A stretch of DNA of 64,000 nt from Linderina pennispora (Eukaryota; Kickxellomycota; Kickxellomycetes; Kickxellales; Kickxellaceae). Shown here one piece after another: positions 31,501 to 41,798 of this stretch; within the stretch, counting starts at the first letter, position 1, and the number at the start of each line of letters is the position of its first letter. Both the position numbers and the translations under genes were made by a program. Location of the stretch: NCBI RefSeq assembly GCF_002104995.1, contig NW_024468256.1, forward strand, positions 578,001 through 642,000, given 5' to 3'. The notes beneath the pieces were generated by a model, which was not told where the DNA came from, ran no database searches, and saw only the letters and a program-made list of their open reading frames with translations.

Positions 31501-32567
31501 GACAAATGCTGGGGAGAGGCGAGGAGGGGGAGGCGAGGTTGTGTTTTAGTCGGCTCCCTCCCTCCTTGTCGATCGCCTTTTATACAGCCGTTTCTGGCGC
31601 AGATAGGCGCTGGCCAGAAAAAGAGCACGAAAATCGGGACCAGCTATGAGAGGGCTAACAGACACCAACTGCGCGCTGCTCGCTCACAGTGCCATCCAGA
31701 GTGTGGAAATGCTGCATTTGACAGCAACTGCCAGCGGGACACATGGAGACGAAAAAAGCCCCTCTCGTTTATGCTGGCCCCGCAGAGCGCCCAGAAAAAG
31801 CCGCTCAGGCTTAGGAGCAGCGAGAACCGAGGGTTGAAAATCACCAAAAAAAACCTGGCTTTGTGGCTCGTCACAGTTCTCCCAGGAACTTTCCAACCAT
31901 TACCAGCCTGGAATATGCCAGGTTCTCGTTTGAATGTAGAGATGGCAGTGGCATGCGGTAGTCCGTCTACAGCGGGCTTGGCGCGTTGATTATTTCCCCC
32001 TTTGGTGGATAGAGGCAATCTGTGGTATGTGAAATCAATGGCGCTGTGAATAGAAGCCGCGGCCGTTGAGGGCAGGCGCCATGGCTACTGTCCATTACTC
32101 CATGCCACAGCCCTCCATATATACAGCTTGGTGGCCATCTTCCAGCCCCAGAGTCCAACCCCTATATTCGAACATAGGCATGCTATTGCGCCAAAGGAAT
32201 AGCACAGTCAGCCGCAGGAGCAAGAGTAGCCGCTTGACAATAGGGCGGCATGGCTGCGGTGCCCCAATGATGCAGGATGCTGGCAGCTCCGTGTCGACAA
32301 ACGGGACCTGTACAATGCGGCTGCATCCTGCATCAGCCATGCCGTGCGCATATCCGTGATCTGAACTGCTGATCTGATCATAATTTGGCAAACAGGCTGG
32401 ACTTACGTATGCTGCTGCGTGACGTTTTCGCTGCCAGCTGTACTATTTTTCGCTGGTGGCACGCCGGCGTTTCCCTCCCCACCAGCGCTTTTGTGTGTCT
32501 TGACCTTGCTTACTCCCGTTCTATTATTTCATTTCGCAACAACCTCCTTCCTAAAAGTACCAACAGT
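31501..32567. other. Intergenic and RPT5 promoter region
   Basis: No domain-bearing ORF. TATATATAC near 32117 and a pyrimidine-rich tract just before 32568 suit an RPT5 promoter and leader. This marks the change from the micro-gene zone to dense housekeeping genes. Confidence 0.4.
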
Positions 32568-33857
32568 ATGGACTCTCTTGCACAGGCTGCGGCGGCGACT
32601 GCCGAGGATTTCAGCGATTTGGATGCCGAAATCAGGCGTTCAAGCACAGACGAGATTCGCAGCCGCACGCGACTCATTGACAACGAAATCCGTGTGCTGA
32701 AGAGCGACTACAGCCGGCTGACACACGAGCAGCACAACATGACCATCAAAATCAAGGACAACACGGAGAAAATCAACATCAACAAGCAGCTGCCGTACTT
32801 GGTGGCGAATGTGGTTGAGGTTCTGGACATCCACCCAGACGGCGACGAGGAGGAGGATGGGGCCAACGTGGACCTGGATGCGCAGCGCCGGGGCAAGTGT
32901 GCGGTGATCAAGGCCACGACGCGGCAGACGGTGTTTCTGCCGGTGATTGGGCTGGTGCCGTCTGAGGAGCTGACGGCTGGAGATCTGATCGGTGTGCACA
33001 AGGACAGCTTCCTGATTCTGGAAAAGCTGCCGGCAGAGTATGACTCGCGCGTCAAGGTGATGGAGGTGGACGAGAAGCCGACGGAGGACTACAGCGATAT
33101 CGGTGGGCTGGACAAGCAGGTGGAGGAGCTGGTAGAGGCAATTGTGCTGCCAATGACCCATGCGGACCGGTTCAAGAAGCTCGGTATCAAGCCGCCCAAG
33201 GGCGTGCTTATGTACGGGCCGCCAGGCACCGGCAAGACGCTTTTGGCACGTGCGTGCGCGGCGCAGACGCAGTCGACATACCTGAAGCTGGCAGGTCCGC
33301 AGCTGGTGCAGATGTTTATTGGTGATGGTGCGAAGATGGTGCGTGATGCATTTGCCCTGGCCAAGGAGAAGGCTCCGACCATCATTTTCATTGACGAGCT
33401 GGATGCAATCGGCACGAAGCGGTTTGACAGCGAGAAGAGCGGTGACCGCGAGGTCCAGCGCACGATGCTGGAGCTTCTGAACCAGCTCGACGGGTTCGGC
33501 AGCGACGACCGTATCAAGGTTATTGCAGCGACCAACCGCATTGATATCTTGGACCCGGCGCTGCTGCGTTCAGGCCGTCTCGACCGCAAGATCGAATTCC
33601 CGCTGCCCAACGAGGATGCGCGTGCACGCATCATCCAGATCCACTCGCGCAAGATGAACGTGTCGAGTGACGTCAACTTTGACGAGCTGGCGCGGTCGTG
33701 CGACGAGTTCAACGGTGCTCAGTGCAAGGCCATTTGCGTGGAGGCTGGCATGATCGCGCTGAGGCGCGGAGGCACCAAGCTGTCGCACGAGGACTTCATG
33801 GAGGGAATCCAGGAGGTCCAGGCCAAGAAGAAGACCTCGTTGCAGTACTTTGCTTAA
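32568..33857 (+). CDS. rpt5: 26S proteasome regulatory ATPase Rpt5 (PSMC3)
   Basis: 429 aa from the ATG at 32568, chosen because residue 1 then matches the family start (coiled coil from about residue 20) and length (about 430-440). Walker A GPPGTGKT lies at 217-224, Walker [12 protein letters not shown] near 275, the [24 protein letters not shown] at about 325-345, and an OB-fold in between. Rpt5 is one of six AAA subunits that unfold substrates and open the 20S gate. Its C-terminal HbYX tail docks into alpha pockets. Here the tail reads QYFA, so the penultimate residue is Phe, not Tyr. The frame is open 61 codons further upstream, but without homology. Confidence 0.96.
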   Translation: MDSLAQAAAATAEDFSDLDAEIRRSSTDEIRSRTRLIDNEIRVLKSDYSRLTHEQHNMTIKIKDNTEKININKQLPYLVANVVEVLDIHPDGDEEEDGANVDLDAQRRGKCAVIKATTRQTVFLPVIGLVPSEELTAGDLIGVHKDSFLILEKLPAEYDSRVKVMEVDEKPTEDYSDIGGLDKQVEELVEAIVLPMTHADRFKKLGIKPPKGVLMYGPPGTGKTLLARACAAQTQSTYLKLAGPQLVQMFIGDGAKMVRDAFALAKEKAPTIIFIDELDAIGTKRFDSEKSGDREVQRTMLELLNQLDGFGSDDRIKVIAATNRIDILDPALLRSGRLDRKIEFPLPNEDARARIIQIHSRKMNVSSDVNFDELARSCDEFNGAQCKAICVEAGMIALRRGGTKLSHEDFMEGIQEVQAKKKTSLQYFA

Positions 33858-34026
33858 AGACCACCTATTTCTCTTTCACCGTTCAGATATACATCTACCA
33901 ACCAATGGAACTTGGGCTTTTTCCTTGCAATACACATATGTCCAGATGCCAGATACATGCACCATGCTATATAGTTTAGTAAAATTGGCCAAAGAACAAC
34001 AAAAGTATAATTCTGGGTAATTTTTT

Positions 34027-34930
34027 TTAGAGAATGCGCTGGAGCCGGTCGGCAATGTTGAGCTGGGCGCGAGTCAGGTTGGTCAAGTAGGCAACCATGA
34101 GGATGTCCTGGAGGTGGGACTGGAACAGGACTGCGAACTGCTTGTCGATCGACCTTGGGCACAACGGCCAGCATGTCCATCAGGATACTTGCCAACAATG
34201 TTGTTCGGCTTCTCCTTACCGTCAACAACGTTGGTGACATACTTGGTAACACGGTCAAGCATAGCGTGCAGCTCCTCAATGGTCTTCTCCAGCTGCTCCA
34301 TATCGGAAACGAGGCCAGTGACGCCCAGCTCGCTGCTGTCGGCGGCGGTCTGCAGGGCGCTGAGCTCGGCATCCGGGTACTGCAGCTCGTAGGGCAAGGG
34401 CAGGAACACGCAGTTCTCGGGGTGGGCAGCGGCGCCGACAGCAGGCACCCTGCAGGCACTTGATAGCGAGCTCGCCGGCCGACAGATCGGTGTCCATGAC
34501 AAGGTGCACGGCCGAGAAGGGGGCGGCCTCGCGCGAGTAGAAGTCCTGGATCAGCGCAGCATACTTGCTCAGGGACGAGCCGGTCGCGTACCAGCCAACA
34601 ATCTGCTCGCGCGCGCTCGCCTTCTTGTGCAGGGTATACATAGTGCGGTGGTGCTCCATGTCGACCTCGACCTGGTCTTCGGTCTCAAAGTGCGGCACCG
34701 CAAAGCTGCTGCGGATCTCGACAATGCGGCCGTCGTCGCTGCGCACGCCCAGAAGTGTGCCGATTACGCGCTCCTGGTTGTCATTGCGCCGCAGGAAATG
34801 GTCGAGGATTGAGAACAGAACGACCGGGTGGATGTAGCACTGCTGCGCGGTCGTCGTCGCGGTGTTTGTCGCTCCAGACTTCACCAGAGAGCTGGCAAGG
34901 GTCGGCAGATTGAGGATTGAGCGTCGACAT
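34027..34930 (-). CDS. eif3f: Translation initiation factor eIF3 subunit f (frame-broken)
   Basis: MPN-domain protein of about 298 aa if repaired, normal for eIF3f. ATG at 34930, stop at 34027-34029. Recognisable blocks: YIHPVVLFSILDHFLRR and the RVIGTLLG motif near the N-terminus, a MYTLHKK/VGWYATG block, the C-terminal helical region with MLDRVTKYVTNVVDGK and LMDMLAVVPKV, and the final DILMVAYLTNLTRAQL. The JAMM zinc ligands are absent, as in eIF3f generally. The conserved text moves between frames about four times: a 7-bp tandem duplication at 34908-34921, then near 34450, 34180 and 34145. Because every segment is conserved I treat these as assembly errors. Convergent with RPT5, 170 bp apart. 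Confidence 0.88.
34908..34921 (+). repeat. 7-bp tandem duplication inside eIF3f start
   Basis: GATTGAG twice in a row on the plus strand. Removing one copy restores a continuous eIF3f N-terminus (MSTLNLPTLASS). Confidence 0.8.
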
Positions 34931-35209
34931 GATTGCACAAAAGGAAGAAAATGTGGAAAGGAAATTCTGGTCAATTGAAGAGGCAAGGTGGGCAGGGGGT
35001 AACCTCGAAAATCGGCACGACTCTCCCAAAGAAAGTTTTTTCCAGGCAGTGCGGCTCGTCAGCGAGCCGTGCACAAGCCGATGTTGGGATCAAATGACCT
35101 GCTGGGCTTGCAAGGGAGATTTTGATAAGCTTGGAGTTCTTTTCTCTAATTGACTGCTTTGAATTTGAATTTCAGCCTCAGCCCTCCCCTTTTTCAACCC
35201 TTTATCGTT

Positions 35210-35906
35210 ATGTTTGCGAATCGGACAGCTAGACGGGTACTGCAGCGTACAGAGGGTGTTGTTGCCCGGCAATTCTCCAACACGTCGAAGCGCCTTGTCA
35301 TTCAGCAGCAATCGCAGGCGAAGCCGCAGGACGCACCGGCGGCTAAGAGCAAGGTGCCCAAGTTTGCGGTCCCTCGGTCCGAGTTTATGGTGGCAGACCT
35401 ATTTGCGCAGAGCAAGCAGATGCTGAGCACGTCGGGCGAGGTACAGGTGCTGGGTGGGACCGCGGGCGTCGTTCCGGACTCTCTCGGAGCTCAGCCTTCT
35501 GCAGGGCCTGTCGGCGGCCGAGGCTCAGGTGCCGACGGCACCGCTGAAGCAGGTGTATGCAGCACCGGCGTCAGTGTTTATGCGGGTGACACCAGATGCG
35601 GCAATTCCCGAGGCAATGCGGCTGGGGCCGCTGGCAGAGCCGCTGCTGGGCATGGATCCGTTCCGTGACGGCCTGAGCTCGCTGAACCTGCGGGGCGAAG
35701 AGGCAGAAGAGTTTGTGGGTGAGTTTTTTGATACGATTGTGGCCGGCAACGAGGCGCGGGAGATCAGTGAGCCAATGGCCGAGCAGGCAGCCGAGGGCTA
35801 CCAGATGACAAGCGTGCTGCGGAAGCGCAAGAGCAAGATGAACAAGCACAAGCACCGCAAGCTTCGCAAGCGCACACGCGCGCTGCGGAAGCGCCTGGGC
35901 AAATAA
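35210..35906 (+). CDS. Mitochondrial small-subunit ribosomal protein mS38 (COX24/AURKAIP1-like)
   Basis: Starts MFANRTARRVLQR, an Arg-rich mitochondrial presequence. It ends with the mS38 signature: a TSVLRKRKSKMNKHKHRK block and a run of basic residues to GLGK-like end (RKRLGK). 697 bp is one base too many: the frame changes near 35455 in a G-rich stretch (GCTGGGTGGG), after which conserved sequence continues. Read through, it is about 231 aa. In mitoribosomes mS38 binds the decoding region, and yeast COX24 is needed for COX1 expression. The stop lies 54 bp from the convergent PWP1 stop. Confidence 0.82.
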
Positions 35907-35960
35907 GCAATAGATGCCTTTTCTGGACAAAAGAGTATATTTGAAGATAGATGTCTGTGT

Positions 35961-37511
35961 TTACTCGTCATCCGAGGCCATTTCCTCGTCATCCTCATCG
36001 TCATCATCGCTGTTGATGTCGGCATGCATTTCCCGCAGCACAGCCTCCTGGTTGTTGTCATCGTCATCGTCATCTCCCTCCTCGTCGTCGTTCTGCACGC
36101 CAACCAGGGGCTTCTCGACGACAGCAGATGCCTGCACCGAGGCATCGCCAAAGGTGGCCCGGACACCGGCATTCGTGGACATGTCCCAGATGCGGTACTC
36201 GCCCTGCGACCCACCAACGGCCAGCTGCATGGTCGAGTCAGGACAGAACTTGGCGGCAAACACGCTGCCAACATCCAGGTTGCGGCTAAGCACCATGCTG
36301 GGCTTGTTGTCCTTTGTGGACCACACCTTGATGGACTGGTCAACCGAGCCAGTGACCAGGACATTGGGCACTGACGGGATGCTGGTCCATGGCAGACACA
36401 GGCCTCGTCGTGAGCGGCCAGAATGAAGACGGCGCTGTCGGGCTGACGGATGTCGTAGTAGCGGACCTCGCCGGCATCAGTGGCCACGTAGAAGTGGCTG
36501 GGGCTGTGGATATCCCACATAAGGCTCTCGACATCGGAGCCGGTGCTCCACCACGTGATGGAATCGGGGGCGCGCGAGTCGAAGGCAGCGACCTTCTGGT
36601 CGTAGCCACCAGTGAGCATGACCGATGCCTCGGTGGGGTGCCACTTGACTGCCTGCACCTTGTCGGTGTGGTGGCTGTACGACTGGGCGCACTTGGCAGT
36701 GTTTAGGTCCCACAGCTTGACGGTGGTGTCGGCGGAGGAACTGGCGAGCAGATTGCGCACGCTTGTGGTTCCACGACAGATCCATGACGGCGTCGGTGTG
36801 GAATTCGGCATGCGGCTTGCCCTTGAGCTTGCGCAGCTGCCGCTTGTCGGTGGAGCCGAGGACCAGATCCGGATACATGCTGTCGAGGGTGTCCAGGTCC
36901 CAGATCTCAATTCGCGGCTCAAACGTACCCACGGCGACGTAGCTGCCGGGTGTCTGCTGGCCGGCGGTGCGGCCCACGCGGTAGTCAAGCCACTCGAGGC
37001 ACAGTGGGAACGCCGGCAGCATAAAGTCGTGGTGCACAAACAGATTGTCGCTCTCGTCCTCAAACACACACACCTCCAGGTTGCTCATGTCATCCTCGGT
37101 CTTGGCCACCAGCAGCAGATTGTCTGTGCCAAACACCTGCACCTCTTCCTGCTCGTCCTCATCCATGTCCTTCATCGTGATGTACGGGTCCTCCTCGCCC
37201 TCGTTGTGGTACGCCAGACCCTTGATGTTGCTGAACACGTTGGGCCCGCTCTCCTCCTCCTCCTCCTCAGCCTCAGCCTCAGCCTCAGATCCCGGCTCTG
37301 AGTCGTAGTGCTCCAGATCAAAGTCCTTGAGCGCCGGATCATTGAGAATCTCGTCGTCGAGCTGTGCCTTCTGCTTCAGCTCCTGCTTGGCGTCGGAGAT
37401 CTCCGTGGCTGCGATCTGCTGGATGCGCTTATACTCGTCCTCAGTCATCTCGTATGTCGTCGGCCGCTCGGCCGCGGCGCCCTTGCGGACCCAGGCAAGT
37501 GCAGAGATCAT
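35961..37511 (-). CDS. pwp1: Periodic tryptophan protein 1, WD40 (frame-broken)
   Basis: N-terminus MISALAWVRKGAAAE with a MTEDEY motif is typical of PWP1. An acidic Glu-rich segment at about 65-95 precedes the WD40 repeats, among them RIEIWDLD, TTVKLWDL, VRYYDIR and SIKVWSTK. The C-terminus is a very acidic DDDD/EE tail. PWP1 acts in ribosome biogenesis and rDNA chromatin. The span is 1,551 bp. Conserved repeats continue across two frame changes (near 36770 and 36385) that cancel out, pointing to indel errors. Divergent from Rictor with a 345-bp shared promoter region. Confidence 0.9.
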
Positions 37512-37856
37512 GGCTGTAGTTTCTGTAAAGTTGGTAAATTGGGAAAACACGAAGGCGAGGAAGTAAATGCCTCCGTCCGTCCCAGTACCAGAATAAAACG
37601 GCAAGAACTTTTTTTTGCTGAGAATCCCGTGATCTGATTTGTATCAGTGACCAGCAGCGATTTCCGAGTATGCTGGACAGCAGCAGCTATATGGCCCGCG
37701 TTTACCTGCTGGGTAGCAGCCTTCTTCCCAGCGCTTCTTTTTTGACAGGCAGGCCGTCAATCCTCTGGTTCAATTGCTCTACTTTGTTTGCTTGTATTTT
37801 TTAATTCTCCATTCAAACTCCTCTCTGTCCACTTTCTACACATTTGGCCTTTCTAC

Positions 37857-40800
37857 ATGGACGAGCAACAGGCCGAGGATTGGGCACGGCTAATGAATGC
37901 TAACGAGGGGGTGTTTGGCAGCGTCCCACAGACGCTCGACGGCCGGGCACGCTCTACCTCTGGCTCCAATGCCATGCGCAGTGGGGATATGTCGCCCTCG
38001 CCCGTCGCACCCAAGCTCGGTATTCACAGCAGCAGCAGCACGATAGGGCTCTCCACAGTTTCGCAGACAAACGACTGGCCAATGGCCGACAACTGGGCGA
38101 CGCGGCTAGCAAACTGCAACGAAACAACCGAGCCCGGCAAAGTCAACGAGAGCCTCAGCGACACACTTACATTCCTTGACAACATTGTTGGTAATCATGC
38201 CGGGAAAGACGTCGACGAGGCACTTGCCAAGAGCGCGCGGCTGCTGGCCCACTTTAGCTGGAACATCCGTGCACGCACCTACAAGCTACTGCGGCGGCTA
38301 TCCTCACCATGGCCACTGGTTCAGAATAAGGAGTTTTTTGAGCTGTGTCTAATGCGGTCGCTGACGCTGGACGATGCGTGCCATGAGGAGAGAGAGCAGG
38401 CAATAAAGTTTGCGCGGTGGACAATGCGGTCGGGCGAGGAGCTGTGGTTGGTGACGCCGGCGGTAACAAAGACAATCTTGGCCATTGCCGAACAGGCCGA
38501 TGACAAGATGCGCAACGCGTGTCTGCAGACACTGTGCGAGATGCTGGTTGTCAGCCCACGACATGTGTGGTACGCTAATGGAATCCGATCGCTGGCCCAG
38601 GCGGCGTTAGATGGGCCCTGGGCAATCTCAATATCAATTGCCAGCGCCATCTCGCACGCTCTGGACAAGGAGGAGACACGGCAGTACATACACCTGGGAG
38701 TCACTCTGGGCGGCATCACCAGCGCCTTGACAGAATCCATGGGCAAGCAGCAGATGCTGACTGAGCGCGCCAAACTGGCTGCCTTCATGATGACGCAGTT
38801 TCTAAAGTCGTGGAGCGGCCTGCAGTACTTTTTGGCTGATGGACGCAAGGTCATCAACGCGCTAGTAAACGCCCTGGCCATGGTCGATGCGAACCGCAAA
38901 ATCATACTGGGTATGCTGTTTGAGCTGTTCGGGCTGTCTGACGATTTCGATTCGGTGCAGTTCGAACAGCAGCCGAGATTCGACGTTGAGCTGCTGTCGC
39001 CGTTCCAGCTGCCGCCATTCGCCATCACCGAGTCGGGAGTGCGGACTCGCCTATTGCCTGTCGACTACCTGCGCACAATCCTGCTGATGCTGTTCATAGA
39101 CGAAGGGCTGGTGGAGTCACTGGTGACCGCGACATTGGAGTCAGAGCACGCTGAAGTAGTCGATGCTGGTGCAACGCTGCTTAAATGGCTTGCCCAACAT
39201 CCACACATGCCGTTACCCGAGTCGTATGCGGCAAAGTTCCAGACCTTGGGTGAGCTGGTTGACAGCGCTATCAACAAAAGCGACGACCGGTCAGCAACAG
39301 CAAACCAGATTATCTGCAAGATCGAAGGCGTGCCGAGCCTATCTATGGGTCAGCTTCCGAGCCAGCAGGTCGATGCGTGGGCTGCCAGCCTGTCGTCGAG
39401 CGTATTTTTCCGGGCACTGCTGCGCCGCAAGCGGCTGCGTCGCCAGCTGGAAGTCAAACGGACAAAAGACGACGATCAGCCGCGCAGCGCCAGTCTTGTG
39501 GCTGGCCCCAAGGGTCTGGCGGGCATGTCGGATGCGCAGTCCGCCCACAGCTTGCAGCCCAGCGCGTCGATGAGCAACATTTCAGCCAGCTTCCATGAAG
39601 GCGATGGGCATGAACATGATCAAGACGCTAGCGAGGTCAGCACCATGGGTCGGCGGTCGCTGGACCAGGGCCCGCAGCAGTACTTTGGCAATGTCTCGCA
39701 TGCCTCCGCCCTCAGCTCCCCATTCATTCCTTTTGAAGCGCTGCATGCCCAACAGCCAGACGACTTGACAATCACCACATCATACGCCAGCTCCAATGCC
39801 CAGGCACTGCCTGTGCCGGGCATGGCCAGTGGCACCGGCAGCGTGCCCCAAACCCCACAAACCCCTACGGCAGCTGTGCAGACGCCGATGACGCCGCTAC
39901 CGCCGATGTTGGCCCGCACGCGCACGAAGTCTCGCAGCCGCAGCACACGGCCCAGCCTTGGTGTCGCTGATGAATCGATGGTCATGGCGTGGGTCCAGGA
40001 ATCTCGCGTCACGGTTGAGGATAACCCGATGCGGTGGGACTGGGCCGCCGTGCGTCTGCTGATCAACGCCCCGCTGGCCGGCGCACGGCGCACGCAAGAG
40101 ACGCTGCGTGTTTCTGGCTTCCTCCCGCGGCTCGCGCGGTTCTTCCATCCAGCAGCGCTCGAGTTTTGCGAGCTGAGTCGGACCGCCGACAACGAAGAGT
40201 ATCTGGAGATCGGCAAGCAGCTTATTCGCATTCTGATCTCGTCGGCCGACGGCCTATTGCTGATTGACGAGAGCCGGCTCTTGTCTGGAATCGTCGACGA
40301 GATCCGTAAGCAAAACAGCAATGCACGCAAACTTGCTCGCGATGAGTCGTGCTTTTCGTTCGCCAAGCTGCAGATGACGATGGCGCCTGGGTACTTTCAC
40401 TTTTTGAGCGAGATCGACCACAGCGTCGGCGGTGACACGCTGCTGGAACGCAATCGCCTGTTTGACGCCTACTACCAGATCGTCGAGCTGCCAGACCAGG
40501 TCCTACTGATCCAGTATATCCTTAGCAGCATGGACTACACGAGCGCCGGCCATGCCCGCAACATTCTGTGCAAGGTTGCTGCGTCGCCACATGAATCGCT
40601 TCGCCAGCTTGTGCCCAGCTTTTTGCTGTTCCTGGCGTGCGATGCGCCATGCAAGGCTGGCTCAGTCACAGGCTGGGCGATTGAGGTGCTGGTCCAGCTT
40701 CTGTTTGACTCATCGCCGATGGTTCGTAGCGGTGCTGCCCAGTGTCTTGTCCTGACCATCGACCTGGCCCGCGAGAACCCGCACCTGGACGGCGGCGAGT

Positions 40801-41798
40801 GCGACCGCCGGATTGCCTACCTGCTCGACATGCACCCAATGTTCGATTTGGCCATAATCAACGACATCCGGCCATTGGTCATGCGTGTTCTGGCCACCGA
40901 ACCTGGGTTCGCGTACCTGCATTCCCTTGGTATCGTTGACGGCGAAATGGAGGCGTGGGGAGCCCTGGAAGGAATCCTGTACGTGCAAGCAATTGAGCTC
41001 GACATCTCACGTTCCCTGGCTTACGGCCCGCTGTTCTCAGGCACCCCTGACGGGATGATGCTGATGACCACCAGCTCGCAGACGCCGGCCACGCCCGCGC
41101 ACTTTTTTGGCGAGCTAGCGCGCACACAGGGCGGTCGTGACTTCTTAAACAACCACGGTCTGCCAGGGCTGCTGTTTGAGACGCTGAGCAATATCCCGAT
41201 AAACTCGGAGCTGGCTGACGACATTGTGGCACTAAAGGCCACACTGTGGGCAATTGGGTCTGTGGGCGCGTCGCAGGCCGGATATCTGATGCTGGAAAAA
41301 CACGATGTCATTGGGCGTCTGGCACAAATCGCCGCCCAGGCCACATCAATCGCTACTAAAGGCACAGTGCTCTACGCGCTGGCGCTCTTGTCGCGCAGCC
41401 GGTTTGCTGCCGAGGCCTTCCGCGAGCGCGGCTGGCTGCTGTGCAGTTCATGCTATGGCACGTATGAGTTTGCAGTGCCACGCCGGCTCGAGACTATTCT
41501 GAACGCACAGGGCTGGGCTACAGGAGGCATCATGCAGGGCACGTATGCGTTCACCACTGACGACATACCGCACGGGGGCGACGAGGAGCTGGACTCGGTG
41601 CAGCGCGAGATCATCACTGCCGTTATCCTGATGTCAAACCACGTCAAAGTCAACAACGGATCAAGAACTCTGATGCGCCTGCGTACATCTCATCCACACT
41701 ACTTTCGGCTCATCAACTTGTATCGCCGCGCGATGAAGCTGCTTGGCAAGTACCGGTACAGAATGACTGCGCGTCCGCTTTATCTACGACGTGTTTGA
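37857..41798 (+). CDS. TORC2 subunit Rictor (Ste20/Avo3-like)
   Basis: 1,313 aa in frame from ATG 37857 (MDEQQAEDW). The helical ARM-like body matches Rictor N-terminal and middle regions (LEFCELSRTADNEEYLEIGKQ, then ESCFSFAKLQMTMAPG). A C-terminal Rictor block contains LKATLWAIGSVGAS and KGTVLYALALLSRS followed by ERGWLLCSSC. Rictor scaffolds TORC2, which phosphorylates AGC kinases at the plasma membrane. Residues about 560-710 are a Ser/Pro/Thr-rich disordered insertion that interrupts the helical body. The frame ends at 41798, but a shifted frame (IYDVFDVNLALILDE) continues to about 42055, so the true C-terminus may be longer and hidden by one or two indels. Confidence 0.88.
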   Translation: MDEQQAEDWARLMNANEGVFGSVPQTLDGRARSTSGSNAMRSGDMSPSPVAPKLGIHSSSSTIGLSTVSQTNDWPMADNWATRLANCNETTEPGKVNESLSDTLTFLDNIVGNHAGKDVDEALAKSARLLAHFSWNIRARTYKLLRRLSSPWPLVQNKEFFELCLMRSLTLDDACHEEREQAIKFARWTMRSGEELWLVTPAVTKTILAIAEQADDKMRNACLQTLCEMLVVSPRHVWYANGIRSLAQAALDGPWAISISIASAISHALDKEETRQYIHLGVTLGGITSALTESMGKQQMLTERAKLAAFMMTQFLKSWSGLQYFLADGRKVINALVNALAMVDANRKIILGMLFELFGLSDDFDSVQFEQQPRFDVELLSPFQLPPFAITESGVRTRLLPVDYLRTILLMLFIDEGLVESLVTATLESEHAEVVDAGATLLKWLAQHPHMPLPESYAAKFQTLGELVDSAINKSDDRSATANQIICKIEGVPSLSMGQLPSQQVDAWAASLSSSVFFRALLRRKRLRRQLEVKRTKDDDQPRSASLVAGPKGLAGMSDAQSAHSLQPSASMSNISASFHEGDGHEHDQDASEVSTMGRRSLDQGPQQYFGNVSHASALSSPFIPFEALHAQQPDDLTITTSYASSNAQALPVPGMASGTGSVPQTPQTPTAAVQTPMTPLPPMLARTRTKSRSRSTRPSLGVADESMVMAWVQESRVTVEDNPMRWDWAAVRLLINAPLAGARRTQETLRVSGFLPRLARFFHPAALEFCELSRTADNEEYLEIGKQLIRILISSADGLLLIDESRLLSGIVDEIRKQNSNARKLARDESCFSFAKLQMTMAPGYFHFLSEIDHSVGGDTLLERNRLFDAYYQIVELPDQVLLIQYILSSMDYTSAGHARNILCKVAASPHESLRQLVPSFLLFLACDAPCKAGSVTGWAIEVLVQLLFDSSPMVRSGAAQCLVLTIDLARENPHLDGGECDRRIAYLLDMHPMFDLAIINDIRPLVMRVLATEPGFAYLHSLGIVDGEMEAWGALEGILYVQAIELDISRSLAYGPLFSGTPDGMMLMTTSSQTPATPAHFFGELARTQGGRDFLNNHGLPGLLFETLSNIPINSELADDIVALKATLWAIGSVGASQAGYLMLEKHDVIGRLAQIAAQATSIATKGTVLYALALLSRSRFAAEAFRERGWLLCSSCYGTYEFAVPRRLETILNAQGWATGGIMQGTYAFTTDDIPHGGDEELDSVQREIITAVILMSNHVKVNNGSRTLMRLRTSHPHYFRLINLYRRAMKLLGKYRYRMTARPLYLRRV

